From NCBI RefSeq assembly GCF_900168165.1, contig NZ_FUYV01000002.1:303628-367627 (forward strand): a DNA stretch of 64,000 bases, in the 5' to 3' direction. Both the position numbers and the translations under genes were made by a program. Under the pieces are notes generated by a model that was not told where the DNA came from, did not search any database, and worked only from the letters and a program-made list of their open reading frames with translations. Source of the stretch: Alkalitalea saponilacus (GTDB lineage Bacteria > Bacteroidota > Bacteroidia > Bacteroidales > Marinilabiliaceae). The stretch's first letter is position 1. Every line of letters starts with the position of its first letter. This document shows positions 34,860 through 44,808 of the stretch, in pieces.

Positions 34860-35435
34860 TCACAACTCTAATATGAGTTCATCCAACGGCCTTTTGGGGA
34901 CATAATGAATTCCATTTTCATCTCGATAATATTTAATATCGCCATCTTTAGATGTTTCAATTACAACCTTCTCCTTCGGTTTACCCAAAGCGACAACCTG
35001 AATTATTTTAAAATGCTTTGGTATTTTTAAATCCTTTTGAAGTTTTAAACGCTCAATAGAACCTACAATACAGCCTGCAAGCCCTTTTTCTGTTGCCCCC
35101 AATAGAATGGACTGCGCTGCAATACCTTCATCGCAAAAATAGTTGTCAGAAATCCGGGTATCACTCAACATCATCAGGTAAGCGGGTGGACGTTCACCCT
35201 TTTCGGGGCCATCCCAATCCTTAAGATATCCTGCCCAGGCTAAATGTGGAAAAATTAGTTGATTTTTTTCCGGTGTGTTGGATATAATATATTTAATTGT
35301 TTGAGCATTGCGTGCAGATGGCGATAATCGCGCCAAATCAATCAACTCCATCAAAACCTCTCTGGATACAGGCTCATTCTCAAAAAACCGGCGACAACTG
35401 CGGCTTCGTAAAACAAGATCTTTTAAATTACTCAT
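34860..35435 (-). CDS. Nitroreductase family protein
   Basis: An FMN-dependent NAD(P)H oxidoreductase of 191 residues. It begins LRSRSCRRFFENEPV with the FMN-phosphate Arg/Ser pattern (SCRRF), then ARLSPSARNAQTIKYIIS. GIAAQSILLGATEKGLAGCIVGS and ALGKPKEK are the conserved C-terminal FMN contacts. It lies 46 bp downstream of the Fe-type SOD gene with no terminator between, suggesting cotranscription of two redox-stress genes. Substrate unknown. Confidence 0.9.
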   Translation of the reverse strand: MSNLKDLVLRSRSCRRFFENEPVSREVLMELIDLARLSPSARNAQTIKYIISNTPEKNQLIFPHLAWAGYLKDWDGPEKGERPPAYLMMLSDTRISDNYFCDEGIAAQSILLGATEKGLAGCIVGSIERLKLQKDLKIPKHFKIIQVVALGKPKEKVVIETSKDGDIKYYRDENGIHYVPKRPLDELILEL

Positions 35436-35481
35436 AACATAAATGATTTAGGAGTTTAACCTGTTGATACATTTTTGAAAA

Positions 35482-36057
35482 TTAAAAGCGACTTTCGATC
35501 ACTTTCCAATCTATTAAATCCCATAATTTCTCAATGTATTCCGGTCGTTTATTCTGATAATCGAGATAATAGGCATGTTCCCATACATCGCATGTCAAAA
35601 GAGGAGTTAATCCTTTACACATAGGATTTCCGGCATTGCTCTCCTGCACAATTTCAAGTTTCCCTTCCTTGTTTTTAACAAGCCAGGCCCAACCACTACC
35701 AAATAGTGTTGCTGCCGCATCGGCAAATTTTACTTTGAAGTGCTCGAAAGATCCAAAAGCACTATTAAGGGCACTCGCCAATTCTCCGGAAGGTTCTCCT
35801 CCACCTTTAGGTGAAAACGACGAAAAATAAAATGTGTGATTCCAAACTTGTGCAGCATTGTTAAAAATCCCTCCTTGTGATGACTTTACGATGGTTTCAA
35901 TGTCTGCATTTTCAAATTCAGTACCTTTAATCAGGCCGTTTAGTTTGTCAACGTAAGTTTGATGATGCTTACCATAGTGAAATTCCAATGTCTTTTTTGA
36001 GATGACAGGTTCTAAAGCATCAAGCGTGTAAGGCAATTCGGGCAATTTAAATGTCAT
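35482..36057 (-). CDS. sodB: Superoxide dismutase, Fe type
   Basis: From ATG 36057 (191 residues; 35 upstream codons cross the promoter and lack homology). Metal ligands: His in FHYGKHHQTYV (~27), His in VWNHTFYF (~74), and Asp/His in DVWEHAYY (~157, 161). The outer-sphere residues are those of FeSOD: Gln in NNAAQVWNH and Ala in NAGNP. It dismutates superoxide in the cytoplasm. Its promoter is embedded in a large inverted repeat ending about 10 bp from the start codon. The nitroreductase gene is 46 bp downstream; the second SOD gene lies upstream with a terminator between. Confidence 0.95.
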   Translation of the reverse strand: MTFKLPELPYTLDALEPVISKKTLEFHYGKHHQTYVDKLNGLIKGTEFENADIETIVKSSQGGIFNNAAQVWNHTFYFSSFSPKGGGEPSGELASALNSAFGSFEHFKVKFADAAATLFGSGWAWLVKNKEGKLEIVQESNAGNPMCKGLTPLLTCDVWEHAYYLDYQNKRPEYIEKLWDLIDWKVIESRF

Positions 36058-36066
36058 GGCTGATAG

Positions 36067-36109
36067 TTTTTGGTTATTTGTTACGTTTTGTAACAAATTT
36101 AACCAAAAA
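36067..36109. promoter_or_regulatory. Inverted repeat over the sodB promoter
   Basis: Inner arms TTTGTTAC and GTAACAAA are separated by GTTTT. Outer arms TTTTTGGTTA and TAACCAAAAA lie outside, with a 2-base asymmetry. The whole 43-bp structure lies 10 bp before the sodB start and contains its -7 box, so a bound dimer or the folded leader could control the gene. Confidence 0.65.
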
Positions 36110-36123
36110 CCGGAGAATTCAAA
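36094..36123 (-). promoter_or_regulatory. Promoter of sodB
   Basis: On the minus strand: TTTG (36123-36120), 18-base spacer, TAAATTTG (36101-36094), exact consensus. The -7 box lies inside the right arm of the inverted repeat. Confidence 0.6.
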
Positions 36124-36159
36124 GAAATCGGACAAGAAATCGACATATGCTATTGTGCA

Positions 36160-36184
36160 CAAAAAACTCCCTGAAAAGGGAGTT
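36160..36184 (-). terminator. Terminator after the Mn-type SOD gene
   Basis: AACTCCCT and AGGGAGTT around GAAA; on the minus strand the stem is followed by a T-run. It separates the two SOD genes into different transcripts. Confidence 0.8.
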
Positions 36185-36307
36185 ATTAGTTCTGCCTACA
36201 CCATCAGCCATGATTCGGTAGTCATCTCAAGTCCACACATCTACAACACATGAACTAATTTCCTTTCCAGAGAGTCTCTTGTTTCTAATGTCTTAATTCT
36301 ACTTGTA

Positions 36308-36910
<603 letters not shown>

Positions 36911-37380
36911 AATTCTATTTTTTTTATTGATTAAACAATCTTGTTTTTATTTAGTCTGTTTAATAATTAAACATAGCGAACACAAAAAAGTTCAATACTG
37001 GTATACTTTTTAACCACATAAGGCACATAAGTTTTTTTACCAAACACGGCTTATAAGGGAAGAATAAAACGAGAAAAATATTATAGACGCAGGAGGTGGC
37101 ATATGTGGATAGCTGGGAAGCACCAAAGCCGCAAATGTGCAATTCGTATTACGTAGTATTTTTAACCACAAAGTGCAAAAAGAAGACACGAAGATTTTCT
37201 TTTTAAACCATATAAGGCATACAAGAATTAAATGCAGCTAATAAAATTGCCACTGGAGTTGTGGAATTAAACGCACGGCAGTTTACACAAAAAAGGGCGC
37301 AAAGAAAATCTTTGAGCCCTTTGAACTATCCTCTGAGATCTCTGTGGCTAAAACGAACCACACGATGCACCAAAAATCCT
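36911..37380. other. Intergenic region with clustered degenerate repeats
   Basis: No gene is credible in these 470 bp. The left 60 bp are AT-rich 5' flank of the Mn-type SOD. The remainder carries several degenerate AACCACA/GCACA/AAG words (see the repeat feature) and ends at the stop codon of lepA. No terminator for lepA was recognised. Confidence 0.55.
37011..37352. repeat. Cluster of AACCACA-type repeat units
   Basis: Units read TAACCACATAAGGCACATAAG (37011), TAACCACAAAGTGCAAAAAG (37163) and AAACCATATAAGGCATACAAG (37205). An opposite-strand unit near 37318-37352 reads TTAGCCACAGAGATCTCAGAG. They share spacing and wording with 2295-2397. The arrangement suggests repeated insertion or decay of a short intergenic element. 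Confidence 0.5.
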
Positions 37381-39168
37381 TTAATCAAGTTTTAAAACAG
37401 CCAGAAACGCTTTTTGCGGAACTTCCACGTTACCCACCTGCTTCATACGTTTTTTCCCTTTTTTCTGTTTCTCCAGAAGTTTACGTTTACGGGAGATATC
37501 ACCTCCGTAACACTTTGCTGTAACGTCTTTACGCAAAGCCTTCACTGTTTCTCTTGAAATAATTTTAGAACCAATCGCGGCTTGTATTGCCACATCAAAT
37601 TGTTGGCGAGGAATGAGCTCCTTCAATTTCTCACACATCCGTTTACCCATTCCATAGGCATTGTCGAAATGCGTAAGAGCCGAAAGGGCATCCACGTTTT
37701 CACCGTTAAGCAGAATATCCAGTTTTACCAGTTTCGATAATCGAAAACCTGTTGTATGATAATCAAAGGATGCGTACCCCTTGGATATACTTTTTAGCTT
37801 ATCGTAAAAATCAAATACAATTTCGGCCAATGGCATGTCAAAAACCAGCTCCACGCGGTCGGTGGTGAGGTAGTGTTGCTTAACCAACTCCCCTCTTTTT
37901 CCAAGACAAAGACTCATTAGGTTTCCAATATAATCGGAGTGGCTAATGATTTGCGCACTAATGTAAGGCTCTTCCACATATTCTATGAGTCCGGGATCCG
38001 GAAGTCCGGATGGGTTATGTACCTCGATCTTTTCACCTTTTTTGGTATAGGCCAGGTATGGAACGTTTGGTACCGTGGTTATCACATCCATGTTAAACTC
38101 CCTGTCCAATCGTTCCTGAACAATTTCCATGTGGAGCAAGCCCAGGAAACCACAACGAAATCCGAAGCCCAAAGCAGCAGATGATTCGGGTTGAAAGGTC
38201 AATGAGGCATCGTTTAACTGAAGCTTTTCAATGGAAGCACGCAAGTCTTCATAATCTTCGGTATCGATGGGATAAACTCCGGCAAACACCATGGGTTTCA
38301 CCTCTTCAAATCCGGCGATGGCTTTATCACATGGACGTTTTACGTGGGTGATGGTATCACCCACTTTTACCTCTTTACTGGTTTTTATTCCGGATATGAT
38401 GTACCCAACATCACCAGTTTTTAACTCGCCGCGAGGAACCAGGTCTAAACCTAAAATTCCAACCTCATCGGCATAATATTCTTTTCCTGTATTAACAAAT
38501 TTTACGAGATCTCCCTTTTTGATTGAACCATTTACCACCTTGAAATAAGCAATGATTCCTCTGAAGGAATTAAAAACCGAATCAAAAATCAGTCCCTGTA
38601 AAGGAGCCTCAGGTTCACCTTTAGGAGCCGGTACTGCATGCACAATGGTTTCGAGTATATTCTCAATCCCCATCCCTGTTTTACCGCTTGCATGAATGAT
38701 TTCGCTTCTGTCGCAGCCAATGAGGTCAATAATCTGATCTTCCACCTCCTCTGGCATGGCGTTGGGCATATCCATTTTATTCAGAATGGGAATAATGGTC
38801 AAATCATGATCAACCGCCTGGTATAAATTACTGATGGTTTGAGCCTGAATACCCTGAGTTGCATCAACAATAAGCAAAGCTCCTTCGCATGCAGCGATAG
38901 CACGGGAAACTTCATAAGCAAAGTCAACGTGCCCCGGAGTATCGATTAAATTAAATGTATAGTTTTCATTGTTATGCTCGTACTTCATTTGTATGGCCTT
39001 ACTTTTTATGGTAATACCACGCTCCCTTTCCAAATCCATGCTGTCAAGGGTTTGCTCTAGCAAATCCTTCCCTGAAACAGTCTTTGTAAATTCGAGCAGA
39101 CGATCTGCCAAAGTACTCTTCCCATGATCAATATGGGCTATTATGCAAAAATTTCGAATGTTCTTCAT
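37381..39168 (-). CDS. lepA: Elongation factor 4 (LepA)
   Basis: A ribosomal GTPase that back-translocates or remodels stalled ribosomes. ATG 39168 gives 595 residues (family standard ~595-600) beginning [19 protein letters not shown]. Ten upstream codons are omitted because they lack homologues. G motifs: AHIDHGKST (~10), [10 protein letters not shown] (~80) and LNKMD (~135). The LepA-specific C-terminal domain is complete ([25 protein letters not shown] near 560-585). It is monocistronic, with its own promoter; the groESL operon lies upstream on the same strand, behind a terminator. Confidence 0.97.
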   Translation of the reverse strand: MKNIRNFCIIAHIDHGKSTLADRLLEFTKTVSGKDLLEQTLDSMDLERERGITIKSKAIQMKYEHNNENYTFNLIDTPGHVDFAYEVSRAIAACEGALLIVDATQGIQAQTISNLYQAVDHDLTIIPILNKMDMPNAMPEEVEDQIIDLIGCDRSEIIHASGKTGMGIENILETIVHAVPAPKGEPEAPLQGLIFDSVFNSFRGIIAYFKVVNGSIKKGDLVKFVNTGKEYYADEVGILGLDLVPRGELKTGDVGYIISGIKTSKEVKVGDTITHVKRPCDKAIAGFEEVKPMVFAGVYPIDTEDYEDLRASIEKLQLNDASLTFQPESSAALGFGFRCGFLGLLHMEIVQERLDREFNMDVITTVPNVPYLAYTKKGEKIEVHNPSGLPDPGLIEYVEEPYISAQIISHSDYIGNLMSLCLGKRGELVKQHYLTTDRVELVFDMPLAEIVFDFYDKLKSISKGYASFDYHTTGFRLSKLVKLDILLNGENVDALSALTHFDNAYGMGKRMCEKLKELIPRQQFDVAIQAAIGSKIISRETVKALRKDVTAKCYGGDISRKRKLLEKQKKGKKRMKQVGNVEVPQKAFLAVLKLD

Positions 39169-39222
39169 CTGTAAAAAATGGTTTCTTCCTCGTATCAAAT
39201 AACTTGATTATCAAACCTCCCC

Positions 39223-39247
39223 CTTTAAATTTTATAAAAATTTAAAG
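39223..39247. promoter_or_regulatory. 11-bp inverted repeat at the lepA transcript start
   Basis: CTTTAAATTTT and AAAATTTAAAG around ATA, just downstream of the predicted -7 box. It would fold at the very 5' end of the lepA mRNA or bind a regulator. AT-rich, so chance symmetry is possible. Confidence 0.35.
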
Positions 39248-39252
39248 TGCTG

Positions 39253-39282
39253 CAAATATATTGATTTCCAACGAAATTTCAA
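39253..39282 (-). promoter_or_regulatory. Promoter of lepA
   Basis: On the minus strand: TTG (39282-39280), 19-base spacer, TATATTTG (39260-39253), an exact TAnnTTTG match. Confidence 0.6.
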
Positions 39283-39296
39283 TAAAACTGATGAAC

Positions 39297-39328
39297 CAAA
39301 AAAGGGACTGTCTAACGGACAGTCCCTT
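39297..39328 (-). terminator. Terminator of the groES-groEL operon
   Basis: AAGGGACTGTC and GACAGTCCCTT pair around a 5-base loop; on the minus strand the stem runs into TTTTTT. It lies 35 bp past the groEL stop. Confidence 0.85.
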
Positions 39329-39362
39329 GAATATATATTGGAGAAATGTATGATGCGGTTTA

Positions 39363-41012
<1,650 letters not shown>

Positions 41013-41032
41013 TTAATGTTATTTGATTTAAC

Positions 41033-41311
41033 TTAAGCAATGTATAAAATGTCACTTTGCGAAATCAAAAGAAAGTCTTCGCCATCGATGTTTAACTCAG
41101 TACCTGCATACTTTCCGTACAATACCTGATCACCCGCTTTAACTTCCATCGCTTCGTCTTTTTTTGCAGCGCCCACAAGCACCACTTCACCTTTTAACGG
41201 CTTCTCCTTTGCAGAGTCGGGAATGATAATACCACTTGAAGTTTTTTCTTCAGCTGCCTGAGGTTTTACTAAAACCTTACCGGCCAGAATTTTTCCTTTT
41301 AAAGTTGACAT
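41033..41311 (-). CDS. groES: Co-chaperonin GroES
   Basis: The 92-residue heptameric lid of GroEL. It shows GKVLVKPQAAEEKTSSGIIIPDSAKEKP with the mobile loop (residues ~17-30), then GDQVLYGKYAGTELNIDGEDFLLISQSDILYIA. Length is typical. First gene of the groESL operon. No CIRCE element was found upstream, so HrcA control is not supported. Confidence 0.97.
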   Translation of the reverse strand: MSTLKGKILAGKVLVKPQAAEEKTSSGIIIPDSAKEKPLKGEVVLVGAAKKDEAMEVKAGDQVLYGKYAGTELNIDGEDFLLISQSDILYIA

Positions 41312-41353
41312 TTCTAATAATATTTAATCGTTAAACATTTTTATTGTATTTAC

Positions 41354-41411
41354 GGCATCTCTTGTTTCACAAAACATGCCAAAGCAAAAACCGGCTCTCA
41401 CGAGCCGGTTT
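41354..41411 (-). promoter_or_regulatory. Hairpin and imperfect inverted repeat upstream of groES
   Basis: AAACCGGCTC and GAGCCGGTTT pair perfectly around TCAC (41388-41411), with TTTT after it on the minus strand. It could be an attenuator or a back-up terminator for secG. The adjoining imperfect repeat at 41354-41380 is a candidate heat-shock operator. Roles are inferred from position only. Confidence 0.4.
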
Positions 41412-41559
41412 CACTGTCATTATTGCACTTATGGGTTTTATATCTTTTAACACTCCCAGAAACTTTGCCCATCTGCTATCATCATAAAAACAAGGGCTTA
41501 AACACTAATTTTCTACACGTTACACAATCTTAGATGTATAAAAAAGGGGAGTCTGACAG

Positions 41560-41592
41560 CAAAAAAAAGAGTGTCAGTAAAACTGACACTCT
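41560..41592 (-). terminator. Terminator of the sigma-54 activator-lptE-TPR-secG operon
   Basis: AGAGTGTCAGT and ACTGACACTCT around AAA; followed on the minus strand by eight Ts. Strong intrinsic terminator ~27 bp past the secG stop. Confidence 0.88.
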
Positions 41593-41618
41593 GACACTTT
41601 CTTTCTATTATTAGATAC

Positions 41619-41981
41619 TTATTCTTCAATATCCAGGTCAAAATCCTGAACATTATCAGCGTCCTCATCAGGAATAGGAAAAGCAGGTGTTCCTGTTGGA
41701 GTAGGCGGAACAAAATTTTGCATCTGCTCATCTATTACAGATTGGCGCCCCAACTGCTCTCTGGGTAATACCATTACCGAAACAAAAGTAAAAAAGAGCA
41801 GCGCTATAGCCAGCGTCCAGGTAGCCTTTTCCAGAAAATCGGTTGTTTTACGAACGCCCATTACCTGATTGGAGGCTTGAAAATTTGAGGCCAAACCGCC
41901 TCCTTTGGAATTCTGTACCAAAACAATTAAGATCAACAGAATACTGGCCAGAATCACCAAAACCGATACAAATGCATACAT
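41619..41981 (-). CDS. secG: Preprotein translocase subunit SecG
   Basis: The small membrane subunit of SecYEG. It has two TM helices (~3-22 and ~50-70) joined by the conserved loop NSKGGGLASNFQASNQVMGVRKTTDFLEKATW. An acidic C-terminal tail rich in Asp/Glu follows. At 120 residues it is standard for Bacteroidota. It is the last gene of a run with a TPR-like protein 12 bp upstream and ends at a strong terminator. Confidence 0.93.
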   Translation of the reverse strand: MYAFVSVLVILASILLILIVLVQNSKGGGLASNFQASNQVMGVRKTTDFLEKATWTLAIALLFFTFVSVMVLPREQLGRQSVIDEQMQNFVPPTPTGTPAFPIPDEDADNVQDFDLDIEE

Positions 41982-41993
41982 ATCTTTAACTTA

Positions 41994-42956
41994 TTACTGA
42001 TTATTAATTTCTTCTTCCAACTCTTTGATTCGACGTGCAAAGTAAATGTTTTTTTCGGGATATTTCAAACTCAATTGCTTGAATATGTCAATTGCCTTCA
42101 AAAAATGTTTCTGACGAATATAGATATTTGCCAGTGTTTCCGTCATTAAATCATTGCTTTCCTGAAGACTTCTCAATGAAAAATCCTTTGGATTTTCTTT
42201 CTTTTGCTCCTCCTCCGAAATTTTTATCCGTCGCCTGTCACCTTGCTGCAAAAAACTGTCGATTAATGCCATTTTTTTATCTTTCTTCTCTTCCGGCATT
42301 TCTTCTTCCTGATACTGCTCTCCTTTTACAACCGGTTGATGACGCAAAACATTCAACCATTCGGAGAAAGACCGGGATTCATCCAGACTGACCTGCTCAT
42401 TGCCACCGGGCAATTGATATTCCGACGCTACACCAGTTTCGAATCCTAGAAAATCTGCGCTTGGAAGAATGATGTTCTCAGGGTATGATTTGAACTCCTC
42501 CTCTTTTTTGTTGTTTAAACGTTCATCAGAGAAGTCAACCTGACTTCCTGATGATGTTTCATAAACATCATCTACGCTGAAATAGTCTTCCCCGATTGCA
42601 GCTGCCTGATCTTCATCTTTATCCGGGGATGGCGAAGCACTCTCCGGCTCAGCTTTCTGTAACACTTCCGTGGATACCAGCTCCTGAGATTCCTTTTCCG
42701 GCTCTACCAAATTGATAGGTTGAGAAATGTGGTTTATTAAACTGTATAACCGGGATCGGTCAGGAATATGAGCTGCAGCCAATTTCAATTCATTGTTGTA
42801 ACGAATATGGTCGAGATTATGAAGATTCTTAACCCACAAGAGGCGACCAGCCTGGAAGAATGGATATTCTTCCAGCACTTCCCTAAGCTGCTCCAACGAT
42901 TGTTCGTTGAGCACTGAAGGATTTTGCATAACATCTGTGAATTGTTGTCTGTTCAT
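41994..42956 (-). CDS. Hypothetical protein with C-terminal TPR-like helices
   Basis: A 320-residue cytoplasmic protein without signal or TM. Residues 1-60 are helical (MNRQQFTDVMQNPSVLNEQSLEQL) and match the start of a family encoded between lptE and secG in Bacteroidota. The middle (~80-230) is acidic and disordered. The end (~262-320) forms one TPR-like helical pair (TETLANIYIRQKHFLKAIDIFKQLSLKYPEKN). Probably a scaffold for protein contacts. It lies 6 bp after the LptE-like gene and 12 bp before secG, so it belongs to their operon. Function unknown. Confidence 0.75.
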   Translation of the reverse strand: MNRQQFTDVMQNPSVLNEQSLEQLREVLEEYPFFQAGRLLWVKNLHNLDHIRYNNELKLAAAHIPDRSRLYSLINHISQPINLVEPEKESQELVSTEVLQKAEPESASPSPDKDEDQAAAIGEDYFSVDDVYETSSGSQVDFSDERLNNKKEEEFKSYPENIILPSADFLGFETGVASEYQLPGGNEQVSLDESRSFSEWLNVLRHQPVVKGEQYQEEEMPEEKKDKKMALIDSFLQQGDRRRIKISEEEQKKENPKDFSLRSLQESNDLMTETLANIYIRQKHFLKAIDIFKQLSLKYPEKNIYFARRIKELEEEINNQ

Positions 42957-42962
42957 TATATT

Positions 42963-43490
42963 CTACCAATCAGAAAATGCTCGATTAAAAATATTTTCGG
43001 TTAATTGATCCACGATATCCCTTACCAGTTCTTCCTCAATGGAGTGGATGCTCCTTTCACTGGGGAAGTCCTGATGGGCGGAAAAGGTAGACTCCCAATT
43101 GGTCTGAGGACTTTTAAAGTTCCTGTATCGAACCCTAACGGTGACGGTAAGACGCGTTTCAGCCGAAACTGCATTGGCCTGAATGGCCATTGGTCTGATG
43201 TCGTACCCGGTTATTTCTCCTGAAAAATCCACATCTCCCATATCATCCCTGATAACCAACCGGGATTCACGGGTTATACGATCTTTCATGCCTTCGGTAA
43301 ATGTTTGACTCAACAGCGGGTTAATGTTCATGGCTCTGTTCTCAAAAAATTGAACAGAAGCGGTTCTGACGTTATCCGGGACTGATGATCCCCGGAAAGT
43401 TACTCTGACTGAACAGCTCCCGGCAACCATCAACAGCAGAATGGCAAAGACCAATACAGGCCAGTTTAATCTTTTAACCCCTGATTCCAT
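42963..43490 (-). CDS. lptE: LptE-like LPS-assembly lipoprotein
   Basis: A 175-residue lipoprotein from ATG 43490: hydrophobic signal and lipobox VAGSCSVRV, followed by VTFRGSSVPDNVRTASVQFFENRA, the characteristic beginning of LptE-like proteins in this phylum. The rest alternates beta strands and a final helix. LptE plugs the LptD barrel that inserts LPS into the outer membrane. The start overlaps the end of the sigma-54 activator gene by 17 bp, showing translational coupling. A start 75 bp further upstream would destroy the signal peptide. Confidence 0.82.
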   Translation of the reverse strand: MESGVKRLNWPVLVFAILLLMVAGSCSVRVTFRGSSVPDNVRTASVQFFENRAMNINPLLSQTFTEGMKDRITRESRLVIRDDMGDVDFSGEITGYDIRPMAIQANAVSAETRLTVTVRVRYRNFKSPQTNWESTFSAHQDFPSERSIHSIEEELVRDIVDQLTENIFNRAFSDW

Positions 43491-44724
43491 ATTCCTTAAT
43501 CTTTCTATATAATGTTCTTTCGGAGATACCCAACTCGTTGGCGGCATTCTTTCGTTTGCCTCCATGCTTCTCCAATGCTTTTTCTATCAACTCTATTTCC
43601 TTATCCTCCAATGAGAGGGATTCTTCAATGAACTCTTCGGTGTCTTCAATTTCATTTTCATCATGCTGATGCGGAGAAAATCCGGTGGGGGCTGCTGCCG
43701 GTGCAGCAGTTGGTTTTAACAACTCGCCCTCATTATCATACAAATTCCTGATTATTCTCGCATTATCTCCATGCAAACTCAGATCTCCGCCATGCTGGAG
43801 CATGTCCAAAACAAGCTTCTTAAGATCGTTCATATCCCGCCGCATATCAAACAACACCTTGTATAGAATCTCCCTCTCATTGCTGAAATCGTGATTTTTA
43901 CCTTTCTCTGCTTCAACAATGGCTGGCAAATGCTCTCCTGCATGAGAAGGAAGGTACCTACGAAACACATCAGCTGTTAAGAGCCTTTGCTCCTCAATGA
44001 CCGAAATCTGTTCAGTAATGTTTTTAAGTTGCCGGATATTTCCAGGCCAGCGATATTTTTCCAACAGCATGCGGGCTTCATCATCAAGGCGAATGGGCGG
44101 CATACGGTATCTGTCTGCAAAATCTGAAGAGAACTTCCTGAAAAGAAGATATACATCTTCAACCCTCTCACGTAAAGGAGGAATTTTAATCGGCACGCTG
44201 TTTAATCTGTAAAACAGATCCTCTCTGAATTTTCCGTCAGCAATGGCCTGCTCCAGATTTACATTTGTGGCAGCCACTACCCTCACATCGGTTTTAATGA
44301 TTTTGGACGATCCAACACGGATAAATTCTCCTGTTTCGAGAACTCTTAACAACCGCACCTGTGTTGCCAGAGGCAATTCCCCTATTTCATCAAGAAAGAT
44401 GGTCCCGCCATTGGACTCTTCAAAATATCCTTTACGATCGGACAAAGCACCCGTGAATGATCCTTTTTCATGACCAAACAGCTCTGAGTCAATAGTCCCT
44501 TCTGGAATTGCGCCGCAATTTACAGCGATATAAGCTCCATGCTTACGGGCACTGTGCTGATGGATGATTTGCGGAAAAACCTCTTTACCGGTTCCACTCT
44601 CTCCGGTTATAAGAACCGACAAATCAGTCGGGGCAACCTGAACGGCCACATCTATTGCACGGTTCAGCGCTTCCGAATTTCCGATAATTCCAAATCGTTG
44701 TTTAATTTGCTGTACATCTCTCAT
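43474..44724 (-). CDS. Sigma-54-dependent transcriptional activator without sensor domain
   Basis: A 416-residue NtrC-family AAA+ ATPase. The AAA+ domain begins almost at residue 12. Walker A is GESGTGKE (~42), the sigma-54-contacting loop is GSFTGA (~88), Walker B is GGTIFLDEIGE (~105) and the arginine-finger region is FREDLFYRLN (~173). A Fis-type helix-turn-helix ends the protein (GGKRKNAANELGISERTLYRKI, ~390-412). There is no receiver, GAF or PAS domain at the N-terminus; an acidic, Ala/Pro-rich linker (~240-370) may hold regulatory contacts. It is the first gene of the lptE-TPR-secG operon, a conserved Bacteroidota arrangement. Signal unknown. Confidence 0.92.
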   Translation of the reverse strand: MRDVQQIKQRFGIIGNSEALNRAIDVAVQVAPTDLSVLITGESGTGKEVFPQIIHQHSARKHGAYIAVNCGAIPEGTIDSELFGHEKGSFTGALSDRKGYFEESNGGTIFLDEIGELPLATQVRLLRVLETGEFIRVGSSKIIKTDVRVVAATNVNLEQAIADGKFREDLFYRLNSVPIKIPPLRERVEDVYLLFRKFSSDFADRYRMPPIRLDDEARMLLEKYRWPGNIRQLKNITEQISVIEEQRLLTADVFRRYLPSHAGEHLPAIVEAEKGKNHDFSNEREILYKVLFDMRRDMNDLKKLVLDMLQHGGDLSLHGDNARIIRNLYDNEGELLKPTAAPAAAPTGFSPHQHDENEIEDTEEFIEESLSLEDKEIELIEKALEKHGGKRKNAANELGISERTLYRKIKEYGIRG

Positions 44725-44756
44725 GATCTAACTGCAAAAATTTCAGGTTCGACTGA

Positions 44757-44764
44757 CAAAGTTA
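44757..44764 (-). promoter_or_regulatory. Candidate -7 element for the sigma-54 activator operon
   Basis: On the minus strand TAACTTTG, exact TAnnTTTG match, 32 bp before the start codon at 44724. The -33 position lacks TTG. Confidence 0.45.
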
Positions 44765-44808
44765 CAATTTCCCTGCTGATAATTAAATTCCCGAAGTTTT
44801 TTATTGCA

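Larger units (their letters stand above)
41312..41618. other. Intergenic region secG / groES
   Basis: Contains the secG terminator (41560-41592), a second hairpin with a minus-strand T-run (41388-41411) and an imperfect inverted repeat nearer groES (41354-41380, GGCAT...ATGCC with TGTTT/AAACA inside). No canonical TAnnTTTG box for groES was found, consistent with a heat-shock or extracytoplasmic sigma factor, but this is not proven. Confidence 0.5.

Noticed and set aside
41312..41618. CIRCE element upstream of groES
   Set aside because: Looked for TTAGCACTC-N9-GAGTGCTAA; not present. The inverted repeats found have different sequences.
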